Origin: JALNYB01 sp963676235 | GTDB lineage: Archaea > Thermoplasmatota > Thermoplasmata > Methanomassiliicoccales > Methanomethylophilaceae | Length of the DNA stretch: 64,000 nucleotides | Assembly (NCBI GenBank): GCA_963676235.1 | Contig: OY781044.1 | Location: 248,001-312,000 of the forward strand | Reading direction: 5' to 3' | Shown: piece by piece, positions 33,863 through 43,554 of the stretch | Layout of the letters: each line of letters begins with the position of its first letter | How positions within the stretch are numbered: position 1 is the first letter of the stretch | The notes under the pieces: model-generated | Seen by the model: the letters and a program-made list of their open reading frames with translations, nothing else | Databases searched by the model: none | Told to the model about the DNA's origin: nothing | Program-made: the position numbers and the translations under genes

Positions 33863-35569
33863 TCACTTGGATTTGTGACGTACTTTGACTGCTATTCCTC
33901 TCTTCAGTTCGACCATCTCTACACCGGACATCATTGCAACACCGACAGCTTTGACCTTGCCGTTGAGTATGATTATGGCCTCATCGCCGATACGGATTCT
34001 CGGATCTGCTTTTACAACTCCGACTGCAAAGAGATTTCCTTTCATTTCGAAATCGGTCATCTCGACTGTGAACATGTCCGCCTTCGCGAGGAATTCTGCA
34101 CCGTCCATGGTGAGTGATACCATTCCCCTCTCGGGCGTGAGCATACCCAATTGGATCTTCTCTTTCCTGTTCTCCGGGTTTTCCCAGATGATTTTCCAAT
34201 ATGGGAACTTTCCCAATGCATAAGCGTTCTCGTTCATCAGAAGATCTGCAGCTTCTTTACCGAATTGGAACGCAAGAACGGATCTCACGGTCTCTCTGCG
34301 CTCAATATAGGGATCTACGGGCTTCATCTCCTTTGTAGCGGCTCTTATCGCCTCGTCGAGTCTCTGAAGCGATGCAGGCGAAGTGGAATCCCCAATGACG
34401 GTCTCTTCCATGTCTGCAAGACCTCTTATCAATTCAGTATCCTCTCCTAGATGCGATATGACCTTCTCATACCCTCCCTGAGCGATCAGATCCCCTACCA
34501 TGGTCCTTATCGTTTCCTTCTCTTCGGGTTTCCATTCTCCTGTGACAGGTATATCATACGAATTGGCAGGGTAGAAAACATCTAGTTCCCTAGGAACAAT
34601 TCCCAACGGAGATGTCACAATGACCTCATGAACGAGAGAATCCTTATCTGTCGTATGAATTGCCATCGAGAACGCCTTGTGCGTCTTTGAAGTGTGATAC
34701 GGTTTCTTTGCTGAACATGGAAGCAGAAGGAGAACGCGTTTGTGAATCGGCCTTGTGTATCTTTCTGATATCTTATTCTTATAGCATTGTATATCGGGTC
34801 TGCGTAATGCCTGTGTCGTATTGCATGCGAATCTGCAACCTACCGTAGAACAGGCTTCTTCCTGATATTCATATCCTATGCGGTCGAATAACCTGAGAAT
34901 GGCTACAGATGACGGCGAGGAGGATGCTCTCTGATCTATCAGCTCCCTCAGACGTTCTGCCATTGCGAATGTGATTATCTTATTGCACTCGGTGGCGAGT
35001 TCTTTGCAATTTTCCTCGGAAACATCTGTTCCTACAGCGATCTCTCCTTCCGGTATCAATGATATGCCGCGGAGTCCCGCTGCTCTGGCCAATGAATCAT
35101 CGAAGACATCAACACCCATATATGTCAAAAGTGCAACCGTGGAAGGTTCTGCGATACCCAACATGCAAACAAGCCTGTTATAACCAGCCAGTGTCCTTAT
35201 TTTGATAACAGAATCGACAAGTTTTCTGGGATCCTTCCTGAGCTCGTAAGCATTCGGAACGACTATCATATCAATATCGTCGGGAATTGCCTCTTCGCCG
35301 GTCACAGGCAACCTGAGAACACATACTCCGTCCTTGCAGACAGGCTCTGTGATAATACCCGATGAGACCGATGTCAATAATTCGGTATCCAAAAGCATCT
35401 CAGAACCCATAACAACGAGAGATCTGCGCGCTTCGCGAATGGTTACATACATCGGATCAGTACTGGCAGAATCATATGATCTGAGAACAACGGGTGTTCT
35501 GACGGAGAGTTCTCCTCTCTTGAAATCGCATACTCTTCCTCTTTGTGACCTGCCAACTACGTCGAGCAT
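33863..35569 (-). CDS. arcS: Archaeosine synthase (ArcS)
   Basis: 568-residue enzyme of the TGT superfamily that finishes archaeosine at position 15 of archaeal tRNA by acting on preQ0-modified tRNA. The N-terminal two-thirds resemble tRNA-guanine transglycosylase but lack its full catalytic set. The ArcS-specific motif PCSAKKPYHTSKTHKAF is at 284-300, and a C-terminal PUA domain (about 490-568, DEAIIILNGKVKAVGVAMMS) binds RNA. It diverges from pyrB with a 105-base promoter gap. Confidence 0.92.
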   Translation of the reverse strand: MLDVVGRSQRGRVCDFKRGELSVRTPVVLRSYDSASTDPMYVTIREARRSLVVMGSEMLLDTELLTSVSSGIITEPVCKDGVCVLRLPVTGEEAIPDDIDMIVVPNAYELRKDPRKLVDSVIKIRTLAGYNRLVCMLGIAEPSTVALLTYMGVDVFDDSLARAAGLRGISLIPEGEIAVGTDVSEENCKELATECNKIITFAMAERLRELIDQRASSSPSSVAILRLFDRIGYEYQEEACSTVGCRFACNTTQALRRPDIQCYKNKISERYTRPIHKRVLLLLPCSAKKPYHTSKTHKAFSMAIHTTDKDSLVHEVIVTSPLGIVPRELDVFYPANSYDIPVTGEWKPEEKETIRTMVGDLIAQGGYEKVISHLGEDTELIRGLADMEETVIGDSTSPASLQRLDEAIRAATKEMKPVDPYIERRETVRSVLAFQFGKEAADLLMNENAYALGKFPYWKIIWENPENRKEKIQLGMLTPERGMVSLTMDGAEFLAKADMFTVEMTDFEMKGNLFAVGVVKADPRIRIGDEAIIILNGKVKAVGVAMMSGVEMVELKRGIAVKVRHKSK

Positions 35570-35674
35570 AGGTCCTGCGAATCATCAGGTGTTAATAATA
35601 TTGTCGTCGCACCCACGTACATAATAGGGCTTAGAGGACAAAGAATTAAATCATCACTTCTGAATCAGGATAAC

Positions 35675-36610
35675 ATGGACTTCTACGACAAGGATCTCGT
35701 ATCAATTCGTGACCTTAACCGGGAGCAGATCGAAGAACTCCTCGATCTGTCTGAAAAAATGATCCCCTACGCCAGGGGAGAAAAGGTCAAACGTATGCTC
35801 GATGGAAGGGTTCTCGGAAATTTGTTCTTCGAACCTTCTACACGTACAAAACTTTCATTTGAAAGCGCAGCCAGCAGATTGGGTTGCGATGTTATCGATG
35901 TTTCTGAGATGTCCATGACATCGATATCAAAGGGCGAAACGCTAGCAGACACAATCAAAATGGTGGATGCATATTGCGATGTCATCGTCCTCAGACACCC
36001 TCATGAAGGGGCAGCAAGATTAGCCGCCAAATTCTCAGAGAACCCTGTGATCAATGCAGGAGACGGCGCTGGATCTCATCCAACGCAAACCCTCTTGGAC
36101 CTTTTCACCATGAGAAAGGCAAAAGGATCTTTGGATGGGTTGAACATCGTTCTCGTCGGAGACCTGAAATACGGACGCACGGTCCATTCACTTGCCGATG
36201 CACTCACAATGTTCGGCGCGAACCTAACACTCGTAGCACCCGAATCTCTTCAGATGCCAGACGATTCGTTCGAACACCTTAAAAACAAAGGATGCGCCCC
36301 CATAAAAACAGCCATATTGGAAGATGTCATCGGCCAAGCGGATGTGCTTTACGTCACAAGGATCCAAAAGGAAAGATTCCCTGACCCTGCAGAATACCAG
36401 AAAGTAGCAGGAACATACAGGATCGACAATGCGATGCTCAGAGAAGCGAAGAGCGACATGATCGTCATGCATCCCCTTCCAAGAGTCGGAGAGATCGCTC
36501 CGGAAGTGGATTCTACGCCGCATGCGAAATATTTCGAACAGGCATTCAACGGAGTGCCTGTTAGAATGGCAATCCTCTGTGCTATCTTAGGAGGTAAACT
36601 CGATGGATAA
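35675..36610 (+). CDS. pyrB: Aspartate carbamoyltransferase catalytic subunit
   Basis: 311-residue enzyme joining carbamoyl phosphate and aspartate, the committed step of pyrimidine synthesis. The carbamoyl-phosphate site FFEPSTRTKLSFE (51-63) and the stretch SHPTQTLLDLFTM are intact, as is MHPLPRVGEIAPEVD near the C-terminus. It overlaps pyrI by eight bases, typical of the archaeal pyrBI operon. Confidence 0.97.
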   Translation: MDFYDKDLVSIRDLNREQIEELLDLSEKMIPYARGEKVKRMLDGRVLGNLFFEPSTRTKLSFESAASRLGCDVIDVSEMSMTSISKGETLADTIKMVDAYCDVIVLRHPHEGAARLAAKFSENPVINAGDGAGSHPTQTLLDLFTMRKAKGSLDGLNIVLVGDLKYGRTVHSLADALTMFGANLTLVAPESLQMPDDSFEHLKNKGCAPIKTAILEDVIGQADVLYVTRIQKERFPDPAEYQKVAGTYRIDNAMLREAKSDMIVMHPLPRVGEIAPEVDSTPHAKYFEQAFNGVPVRMAILCAILGGKLDG

Positions 36611-37079
36611 GAATAAGATTGCAGAAACGAAGATCCCGCCCATAAGGAACGGAACCGTTATAGATCACATCACGAACGGTCAATCACTGAATGTCTTGAA
36701 GATCTTGGGAGTCAACGAGAGCAACATCGATTCCGTTATCAGCATAGGTATGCACGTACCTTCTTCGAAGGGCAACGGATGGAAAGATGTTATCAAGGTC
36801 GAAGACCGCGAATTAGATCCTAACACAGTGGACAAGATCGCACTTATCGCACCTGAGGCAAGCATCTCGATCATCAGAGACTATTACGTAGCAGACAAAT
36901 TCAAGGTCAAACTCGAAGACCGTCTTATCGGATTGGCTAGATGCAGCAATCCCAACTGCATTACCAACAAAGGAGAACCTGTTGATCCTGAATTCATTGT
37001 GGAAGAACATCACCCGCCTAAACTCAGATGTGTCTACTGCGATAGGATACTGACGAACATCTCCGACAATCTTCTGTGA
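36603..37079 (+). CDS. pyrI: Aspartate carbamoyltransferase regulatory subunit
   Basis: 158-residue regulatory subunit that binds nucleotide effectors at its N-terminal domain and zinc at the C-terminal domain. The four zinc cysteines are seen: Cys114 and Cys119 (CSNPNC), Cys143 and Cys146 (CVYC). It overlaps both pyrB and the next gene, so the operon continues into the UPF0200 kinase-like gene. Confidence 0.97.
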   Translation: MDKNKIAETKIPPIRNGTVIDHITNGQSLNVLKILGVNESNIDSVISIGMHVPSSKGNGWKDVIKVEDRELDPNTVDKIALIAPEASISIIRDYYVADKFKVKLEDRLIGLARCSNPNCITNKGEPVDPEFIVEEHHPPKLRCVYCDRILTNISDNLL

Positions 37080-37615
37080 ACATGTTAATACTTCTTGTCG
37101 CGGGTATGCCAGGTGCAGGCAAAGAGGAATTCTTAACTGTGGCTAGGAGTATGAATATCCCATTCCTCAGAATGGGCGATATCGTCCGGGATCTATACGC
37201 CTCCACCATTGCATCCAAAGAAGGATTGTCGGTAGGACAATTCGCAGACCGCGAAAGGAAGATCCATGGAAAGAACATCTGGGCAAAACGTGCCTTGGAA
37301 AAGATGTCCGGAGACATATTCCTAATCGATGGATGCAGAAGCATGGACGAGGTCCTTGCATACAAGGAACTCAGCGATAATGTGAAGATTGTTGCCATCC
37401 ACACTGCCCCTGATGTAAGATATAGAAGACTTATCGAAAGGGCAAGGGAAGACGCTCCCAAGAACATCGAAGAGTTCGATGTCCGCGACAACAGGGAAAT
37501 GTCCTGGGGATTGGGAAATGTCATCGCGCTTTCAGATATGATGCTTGATAATTCTTCAACGCTGAGTGAATTCTATTCAAAATCTAAAAAACTCCTCGAG
37601 GCTGTTAGAAAATGA
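37076..37615 (+). CDS. UPF0200 P-loop kinase-like protein
   Basis: 179-residue P-loop protein related to dephospho-CoA and nucleotide kinases. Walker A is GMPGAGKEE near residue 10, the lid-like region ERAREDAPKNIEEFDVRDN is in the middle, and a C-terminal SKSKKLL helix closes it. The frame can start at GTG 37076, overlapping the pyrI stop, or ATG 37082. The family is widespread in archaea, with no settled substrate. Confidence 0.85.
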   Translation: MNMLILLVAGMPGAGKEEFLTVARSMNIPFLRMGDIVRDLYASTIASKEGLSVGQFADRERKIHGKNIWAKRALEKMSGDIFLIDGCRSMDEVLAYKELSDNVKIVAIHTAPDVRYRRLIERAREDAPKNIEEFDVRDNREMSWGLGNVIALSDMMLDNSSTLSEFYSKSKKLLEAVRK

Positions 37616-37878
37616 GATTCACTACCGCACGCCTGTGTGGAGGCGATGCACTGATGGCCGTTTCAGGAGAGACCTTGGATCTGAACATAGATAAAGCTGC
37701 AGAATTTTTTCAGAAACAAGGATACAACATCAAACAAAAGGACGACATGATGCTGGTCATCGATTGGAATGATATGGAAACTACGATCTATCCTCAGGGA
37801 AAAATAATGTTCTTCCCGCTTAAAGATAAAGCACTCTGCATAAAATATGCAACAGAAATCATCGAATCGATAGTTTGA
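37612..37878 (+). CDS. Conserved hypothetical 88-residue protein
   Basis: The ATGA overlap with the kinase-like gene shows it is the fourth member of the pyrBI operon. The sequence alternates strands and helices (LDLNIDKAAEFFQKQGYNI, then MLVIDWNDMETTIYPQGKIM) and looks like a small alpha-beta fold. There is no recognised domain. Coupling to pyrimidine genes may be only transcriptional. Confidence 0.6.
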   Translation: MRFTTARLCGGDALMAVSGETLDLNIDKAAEFFQKQGYNIKQKDDMMLVIDWNDMETTIYPQGKIMFFPLKDKALCIKYATEIIESIV

Positions 37879-37921
37879 AATTTAATCCGTATGTTTAAAT
37901 CACACAACAACATGTAAGTTT

Positions 37922-38647
37922 ATGGACCTAATGACCCAGATAGTGGCAACGGTCATCGTTTCATTGGTATTGTCTCTTATTTCATACAAGCTAAAACTTC
38001 TGACTAAGGACGGCACCATAGCCACTTTTGCGGTCGGATCCACAGTCGGAATATTCAGTTCTCCCGCGTGGTTCATCCTACTTATTATCTTTACCACATC
38101 AGGACTTGTTGCTACAAAGGTAAATTTCAAAATGAAGATGAAGGATGGTCTTCAAGAAGGAAAACACGGAGAAAGGACATATCGTAATGTATTGGGCGTA
38201 GGAATACCGCCATGTACAATAGCCGTTTTAGCCTGGTTACTTAACGGACAATATGATTTCGAAATGGGTATTGCATTCATCAGCACAATGACAGTCGCCG
38301 CAGCTGACACCATATCAAGCGAAATCGGTGTCAAAGACAAGAGGGTCTGGCTTATCACCACATTCAAAAGAGTGGAAGCAGGCGTGAATGGAGGAATATC
38401 TGTACTCGGTACTGTATCTTCGTTTGCCGTTTCAATTATTGTAGGTATAATCGGATGGCTCCTTATCTTCCAAACTATCGATGTATACGTAATAATCCCA
38501 ATAATAGCTGGAATGGTTGGAAACTTCATGGATAGCATATTCGGTGCTACTTTAGAAGATAGCGGTTATATCTCAAAATATACCAATAACTGTTCCACGG
38601 CATTGATTGGTGCAGCATTCAGCATTTTGATTATTTGTCTTCTATGA
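37922..38647 (+). CDS. DUF92 family membrane protein (phytol-phosphate-kinase-like)
   Basis: 241-residue protein with about six helices. Family signatures are DGTIATFAVGSTVGIFSS, the loop GKHGERTYRNVLGVGIPP, AADTISSEIG and FKRVEAGVNGGISVLGT. DUF92 includes plant VTE6, which phosphorylates phytyl phosphate. In archaea a role in isoprenoid lipid precursor recycling is plausible but unproven. It begins 43 bases after the pyrBI operon end with its own TATA-like sequence, so it is probably transcribed separately. Confidence 0.85.
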   Translation: MDLMTQIVATVIVSLVLSLISYKLKLLTKDGTIATFAVGSTVGIFSSPAWFILLIIFTTSGLVATKVNFKMKMKDGLQEGKHGERTYRNVLGVGIPPCTIAVLAWLLNGQYDFEMGIAFISTMTVAAADTISSEIGVKDKRVWLITTFKRVEAGVNGGISVLGTVSSFAVSIIVGIIGWLLIFQTIDVYVIIPIIAGMVGNFMDSIFGATLEDSGYISKYTNNCSTALIGAAFSILIICLL

Positions 38648-38832
38648 ATTGATGTGTATTCTTCAACAATTGAGATCAGGAAGCAAAAAACAACAACTAA
38701 TGCTGCCAACAATACTGATACGATCACAGCCTTCCCGTGCGATTGTATCATCTACCTTACCCAACTCAATAGGTTCCTCTCCGTCTGATGTTACAGTATC
38801 AAATCGTTTTCATGCAAGTGGATCTATATTGA

Positions 38833-38925
38833 TCACATCAATAGCATGAATAAAAATACAATTTCAACAATGACAAAAATCGCAACTACCAGATACCTAT
38901 ATGTCTTGTTCTCCTGATTTTTCAT
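38833..38925 (-). CDS. Possible 30-residue single-helix membrane peptide
   Basis: A basic N-terminus (MKNQENKTYRY) is followed by a hydrophobic helix to the end (LVVAIFVIVEIVFLFMLLM). It overlaps the preceding tiny frame by 29 bases, without a clear ribosome site. Confidence 0.22.
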   Translation of the reverse strand: MKNQENKTYRYLVVAIFVIVEIVFLFMLLM

Positions 38926-39013
38926 TGATTACTGCTATAACGATTTCGATTGTTATCATAATGATTAAGATGCACCCCGCTATAATATAAATCATTTCTA
39001 CAAATGATTGCAT
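38897..39013 (-). CDS. Possible 38-residue single-helix membrane peptide
   Basis: MQSFVEMIYIIAGCILIIMI and then a charged tail ending in GEQDI: one transmembrane helix. Weak start context (AGG eight bases upstream). No known partner; it could be a remnant. Confidence 0.25.
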   Translation of the reverse strand: MQSFVEMIYIIAGCILIIMITIEIVIAVINEKSGEQDI

Positions 39014-39470
39014 TTTCTGACCTTTGCATAGATTGATCTAAACAATCTACGGATTATATAGGATTTCAAATCTTGCATTTGGAAAAATAAATTTAAAAAA
39101 CCGAAGTTTTTGAACGCTAGAGCTTTTCAGAAATAGTTTAAGTCGAGTAAGAATACGGTGATGACTCCACCACTCGACTCGACACAGAAAGGATGAGGGA
39201 ATGGTTGAACAAGAAGTTTCTCTGATATTATATGAATCCTTATGATGACCTTAAAACATTATCCTGTTTACAGACAATCATGATGATGATTGTAGATCTT
39301 ATAGTTATGAGGAGGTATTGAGGTCAAATAAGGTCTAAATGATGCCGTTTGCCCTCATTTAACTATGTGTATTATCATAGTTGAATGTGCAACCATCAGC
39401 GATGAATTTGAAAGAAATGGACAACCAGATCGATCAAAGTATGATCTTGATAAGATGCATTTAATCAGCG

Positions 39471-40535
39471 TCAGCATTTATCTTGATGCACGTATCTGAT
39501 TAGCGATTGTGTCGCACATCTTAAAGATCCGCCCGAATTATTATGTGTGTTGAAGTAGACTTTATAAACCTTTATTCCACGATTTTCGAGTTCTTTTTGA
39601 AGACGGTCATTGTTATTTTTATCATTCCATGACATAATGTATATTTTTTCATCTAATGGTATTCCATTTACTGCCAATAATGTAGCTTCTTCAATCGTTA
39701 CGGGAATAATATCCCAATCGCGTATTATCTCGGGAAGGCCATCCGTGAAGGCATCAGTACAGGCAATCGCAAGACCATTTCTTGGAATGGAGAGTACACA
39801 GTCCAAATGCAATATGTTCTCAATCAGTGGAATTCTTATTACGTTGTATTTGGGTCCAAGGATGTTTTTTAACCATTCCCATCCGGCTTTATTAGATCCT
39901 ACAGAAGGATTTAGTGTGTTACCGACGAGTATGGTGTGTCCGAGTACAAGGATATCTCCCCCTTCCAAATGAGGGGTATCTTCTTCATCGGGTGAACTAA
40001 GAAATTCTGTATGTGGCATTGAAAACCATCTAACAGTTGAATCGCATTTCTTTTTAAATATGTCTTTAAATCCAGATATGTCGACTTTACGTATGGGGGT
40101 GCGCAAATTGAATTCGATGACGTTATTGCCTATGACCGCCATATTATCACGAGGAAATGTTTGCGAATATCCATTGATAAGAACATCCTTTCCATAATAG
40201 GTTTTTATGAATTCAGGAGTTATCTCGAATGGGCGATATACTTCTACTTGCAACATTTTTAATATTTTTATAAACTCTTCATTTTCTTCCTCTAGCATTT
40301 CAGTCTCTGTTCTTCCAGTACGCGGATCCATCATCTCTTTCCATATCTGGCCAGATGTTTTTCTAGCATATTCGGCTTCCTCAGGAGTTAATACTTTCAG
40401 AGCATCTTCTAGCCAAGATGCTTCTATTGACGGATTCATGCCGTATGGTATACCGACAACGACTTCTTTCAGCTTTCCATATTCATAGTCAACATAGACA
40501 GAGGGCAGAATATTATCGCTATTATGCATATTCAA
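39471..40535 (-). CDS. Amidinotransferase / arginine deiminase family protein
   Basis: 354-residue member of the guanidine-modifying superfamily (glycine amidinotransferase, arginine deiminase, dimethylarginine hydrolase). Catalytic elements are in order: FPRDNMAVIG, PHLEGGDILVLG, ENILHLDCVLSIPRNG with the catalytic His, and GGSLRCATQSL with the nucleophilic Cys close to the C-terminus. Reaction and substrate cannot be fixed from sequence; overall length and the EGGD/HLDC spacing suit an amidinotransferase. It stands isolated between two 0.8-kb gene-poor gaps and is AT-rich, which hints at acquisition by transfer. The start may instead be M3 (40529). Confidence 0.8.
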   Translation of the reverse strand: MNMHNSDNILPSVYVDYEYGKLKEVVVGIPYGMNPSIEASWLEDALKVLTPEEAEYARKTSGQIWKEMMDPRTGRTETEMLEEENEEFIKILKMLQVEVYRPFEITPEFIKTYYGKDVLINGYSQTFPRDNMAVIGNNVIEFNLRTPIRKVDISGFKDIFKKKCDSTVRWFSMPHTEFLSSPDEEDTPHLEGGDILVLGHTILVGNTLNPSVGSNKAGWEWLKNILGPKYNVIRIPLIENILHLDCVLSIPRNGLAIACTDAFTDGLPEIIRDWDIIPVTIEEATLLAVNGIPLDEKIYIMSWNDKNNNDRLQKELENRGIKVYKVYFNTHNNSGGSLRCATQSLIRYVHQDKC

Positions 40536-41402
40536 TAATGTCTGTTAAAAGTTAAAACACCTTTCCAAATAAATTGCTGAACATCTTGTATATGAGCTCT
40601 TAAAAATAATAAAAATAGCATCATTCCGCTCCCCCTTCAACATACTCATTGTTAAACGAAGTTCATCAAATTATTATTAAACGATGCACTAACCCTTATA
40701 ACAATAAGCACACCAGCAACTTTATGTAAACTCAGAACCCGTCTAATGAATGGAAACTGAGAATGCATCCTATCAGGATCTTGTACCAGATGCTTTCCCG
40801 AAAAAGGCAGCATCTATGTAGAATTGAAAATATGTCGAAGAAAGATGCTCCTAGAGCCGAGGATGAATGTTTTAATTTTATTGTTCATGCCGTAAGCAGT
40901 AACATATATTGTCAGAAGAAGGTCGTCATCGGCTCTTATAGTATATACGGAATTGGAAAAAAAATTACTGAGAACGTGGTCAGAAAAGCTTACATCTATC
41001 CAATAATAAAGATCAGATACATCTGAAACAAAAAGGTCAAACGGCTTGAATGATGCAACAATAACGTGTGCCGAATACATACCCAACTAGATCTTTGACA
41101 AGTGAGTCTTGAAGATCTCCACGGTCTAAAAATTATACAAAACATATCTCAGAAGATAATGAAAAATAGATTTTGAAAATTATCACATCGTATTACCGTT
41201 CGTTTAACTCCTAATTTCTTCACATTGTGTGCATCGATATCGATTGATATTTATTTTTATCACGATTCCATAATCCTCTAACCTATCGGGGGGATTTTTC
41301 CAAGCTAGATCTTAACTCCATATCGAATACTATCATTCTAATCGTCAATTGTCGTATATCATGTTCGACATCTATAAATACTATATTAAAGATGATTACC
41401 AT
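40536..41402. other. Gene-poor AT-rich gap upstream of acs
   Basis: 867 bases. An 87-residue plus-strand frame at 40763-41026 has no ribosome site or recognisable domain, and an antisense frame overlaps it, so neither is called. The last 60 bases, including an in-frame ATG at 41367 in the region before 41403, form the acs leader. Confidence 0.4.
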
Positions 41403-43301
41403 ATGACTGAGGACTTTAATGTCAAACTAGTAGAGAGTACTGTCAGATATGCTCCCGGTCCGGAATACAAAATGGATTCCTGGCTAGGTGACTACGAAAC
41501 CGCGTACCAGGCTTTCCTGGATGATCCTGATGCTTTCTGGAACAAGATCGCACAGGATCTCGAGTGGATACAACCTTGGGATTCCCTAAAGGAGTGGAAG
41601 TATCCATATGCCAAATGGTTCGTGAATGCAAAACTGAATATAACAGCGAATTGCCTCGATCGCCATGTGAAGAATCACAGACGCAACAAGGTTGCGCTTA
41701 TCTGGAAGGGAGAAGATGGCACAGAGAGGATATACACATACCAGAAACTCCTTTCAGAAGTAAATCGCTTTGCAAACGGCCTACGGAAGATCGGTGTGAA
41801 AAAGGGCGACCGGGTCTGTATCTACATGCCAATGGTACCTGAGCAGATCATTGCCATGCTTGCCTGTGCAAGGATTGGAGCCGTCCACAACGTGGTCTTC
41901 GCCGGATTCGGCATGACTGCCTTGAACCTACGCATCAAGGAAGCAGAGGCGAAGGTTGTTATCACTGCTGATATCTCCATCCGCAGAGGAAAAGCGATCC
42001 CGCTCATCACAACCGTTCAAGAGTCGATCCTCAACGCTCCGAGTGTCGAGCATCTCATCGTCTACAGGAGAAGAAAGGAACCCCCGATAGAGATCAGGTC
42101 TGACTTCGAGATAGATTTCTATGGTCTCATGGAAGGTATGTCGTCAAAATGCGAGCCGGAAGTGATGGATGCAGAGGATCCGCTGTTCATGCTATACACA
42201 AGCGGTTCCACTGGAATGCCCAAAGGCATCGTGCACACGAGCGCAGGCTACATGGTTGGTACCTACTACACGACCAAATTCGTCTTCGATCTGAAGGAGG
42301 ACGACATTTACTGGTGCACCGCAGATTCAGGCTGGATCACCGGACACAGTTACATCGTCTATGGTCCGCTATCTGTAGGTGCCACGGTTTTTATAACCGA
42401 GATGGCACCAGACTATCCGGATCCGGGCATCTGGTGGAAACTGATAGAGGAACAGAAGATCAATGTCTTCTATACCGCTCCGACTGCAATCCGTACATTC
42501 ATGAAGATGGGAGAAGAGTGGCCAGACAAATACGATCTGAGTTCACTGCGTATCATCGGATCCGTCGGTGAGCCTCTGAACCCTGAGGCTTTCGTATGGT
42601 ACCATCACGCAATCGGTAAGGACCGGTGTCCGATCGTTGATACCTGGTGGCAAACAGAAACAGGAATGCATATGATCACCACCATGGTAGGGGAACCGAT
42701 GCGTCCCGGATTTGCCGGAAAGGCTATACCCGGCGTCATCGCAGATGTCGTGGATAAAAACGGGAAATCAGTAGCACCTGGCACCGGCGGCTTCCTAGTG
42801 ATCCGTACCCCCTGGCCAGCTATGTTCCGTACAGTGTACAATAACGACGAACGGTACAGGAAATACTGGGAAACCATTGAGGGCTGCTATACGGCAGGCG
42901 ATCTCGCTGTAAAAGGAGAAGACGGATACATAATGGTACTCGGACGTTCTGACGATATAATCATTATCGCCGGCCACAATATAGGAACTGCAGAAGTGGA
43001 AAGCGCCCTCGTCTCCCACCATGCTGTGGCAGAGGCTGCCGTGATCGGCAAGCCAGACCCATTGAAGGGGAACTCGATCAAGGCATTTGTTATCCTGAGG
43101 GTGGGAAATAATCCCAGCGAAAAACTCGCACAGGATCTCATTTACCATGTCAGGATGACGCTCGGACCCATTGCCGTCCCGCATGAGATCGAGTTTGTCG
43201 ATAGTCTCCCGAAGACCCGCAGTGGCAAGATCATGCGCCGGGTCCTCAAGGCAAAGGAACTAGGCATGGATCCTGGCGACATCTCGACATTAGAAGAATA
43301 A
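41403..43301 (+). CDS. acs: Acetyl-CoA synthetase, AMP-forming
   Basis: 632-residue adenylate-forming enzyme activating acetate with ATP and CoA. Signatures: an N-terminal cap typical of Acs, the P-loop YTSGSTGMPKGIVHT, the acyl-pocket stretch WWQTETGMHMITTM, GDLAVKGEDGYIMVLGRSDD, and the C-terminal catalytic lysine in RSGKIMRRVLK. The start ATG 41403 (MTEDFNVKL) fits the family; an 18-residue extension to 41349 is open but AT-rich and unlikely. The gene is visibly richer in G and C than its flanks, with different codon preference, suggesting acquisition. It is followed by a hairpin terminator. Confidence 0.94.
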   Translation: MTEDFNVKLVESTVRYAPGPEYKMDSWLGDYETAYQAFLDDPDAFWNKIAQDLEWIQPWDSLKEWKYPYAKWFVNAKLNITANCLDRHVKNHRRNKVALIWKGEDGTERIYTYQKLLSEVNRFANGLRKIGVKKGDRVCIYMPMVPEQIIAMLACARIGAVHNVVFAGFGMTALNLRIKEAEAKVVITADISIRRGKAIPLITTVQESILNAPSVEHLIVYRRRKEPPIEIRSDFEIDFYGLMEGMSSKCEPEVMDAEDPLFMLYTSGSTGMPKGIVHTSAGYMVGTYYTTKFVFDLKEDDIYWCTADSGWITGHSYIVYGPLSVGATVFITEMAPDYPDPGIWWKLIEEQKINVFYTAPTAIRTFMKMGEEWPDKYDLSSLRIIGSVGEPLNPEAFVWYHHAIGKDRCPIVDTWWQTETGMHMITTMVGEPMRPGFAGKAIPGVIADVVDKNGKSVAPGTGGFLVIRTPWPAMFRTVYNNDERYRKYWETIEGCYTAGDLAVKGEDGYIMVLGRSDDIIIIAGHNIGTAEVESALVSHHAVAEAAVIGKPDPLKGNSIKAFVILRVGNNPSEKLAQDLIYHVRMTLGPIAVPHEIEFVDSLPKTRSGKIMRRVLKAKELGMDPGDISTLEE

Positions 43302-43309
43302 ACTCCCCG

Positions 43310-43339
43310 AAGCCGGGCACCCCTTGGGCTGCTCGGCTT
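43310..43339 (+). terminator. Terminator hairpin after acs
   Basis: AAGCCGGGCA pairs with TGCTCGGCTT (one G-T pair) around a 10-base loop, nine bases past the stop. Confidence 0.6.
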
Positions 43340-43527
43340 TGGGATACTTCCATACTACTAAATTTGCAAGATACCAGATTCTTTAAACTCGTTTTCATAA
43401 TCTTCATAATGAGAATTTTTCACAGAACATCGTATAGTTTATCGACGGTATCAAAGCACGAGAAAAAAGAAAACGCTTGCGTCGGGTAGTACTTACTAAA
43501 AAGTATCAAATTTGAAAAATAATATAA

Positions 43528-43546
43528 AGAGGGGTTCAACCCCTCT
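43528..43546 (-). terminator. Terminator hairpin after porB
   Basis: AGAGGGGTT and AACCCCTCT are perfectly complementary around one base, nine bases beyond the porB stop and followed on the minus strand by an AT-rich run. Confidence 0.65.
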
Positions 43547-43554
43547 GTTTGATC

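Larger units (their letters stand above)
38648..39470. other. Gene-poor stretch with tiny membrane ORFs
   Basis: 823 bases without a normal gene. On the minus strand two overlapping frames each encode one hydrophobic helix (38897-39013 and 38833-38925), and a third fragment nearer 38750 reads DTVTSDGEEPIELGKVDDT without a start codon, suggesting decay. An inverted repeat AGTCGAGT/ACTCGACT occurs at 39141-39179. Nothing else is supportable. Confidence 0.45.

Noticed and set aside
38790..38830. In-frame TGA considered as recoding (selenocysteine or similar)
   Set aside because: There is no SECIS-like structure and no intact flanking gene; simple decay explains it better.
39158..39225. Possible C/D box sRNA (GTGATGA at 39158, CTGA at 39222)
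   Set aside because: Internal C'/D' boxes are poor, guide spacers are too long for archaea, and a competing hairpin covers the same bases.
40763..41026. 87-codon plus-strand frame in the gap before acs
   Set aside because: No ribosome site, no domain, and an equally long antisense frame overlaps it.
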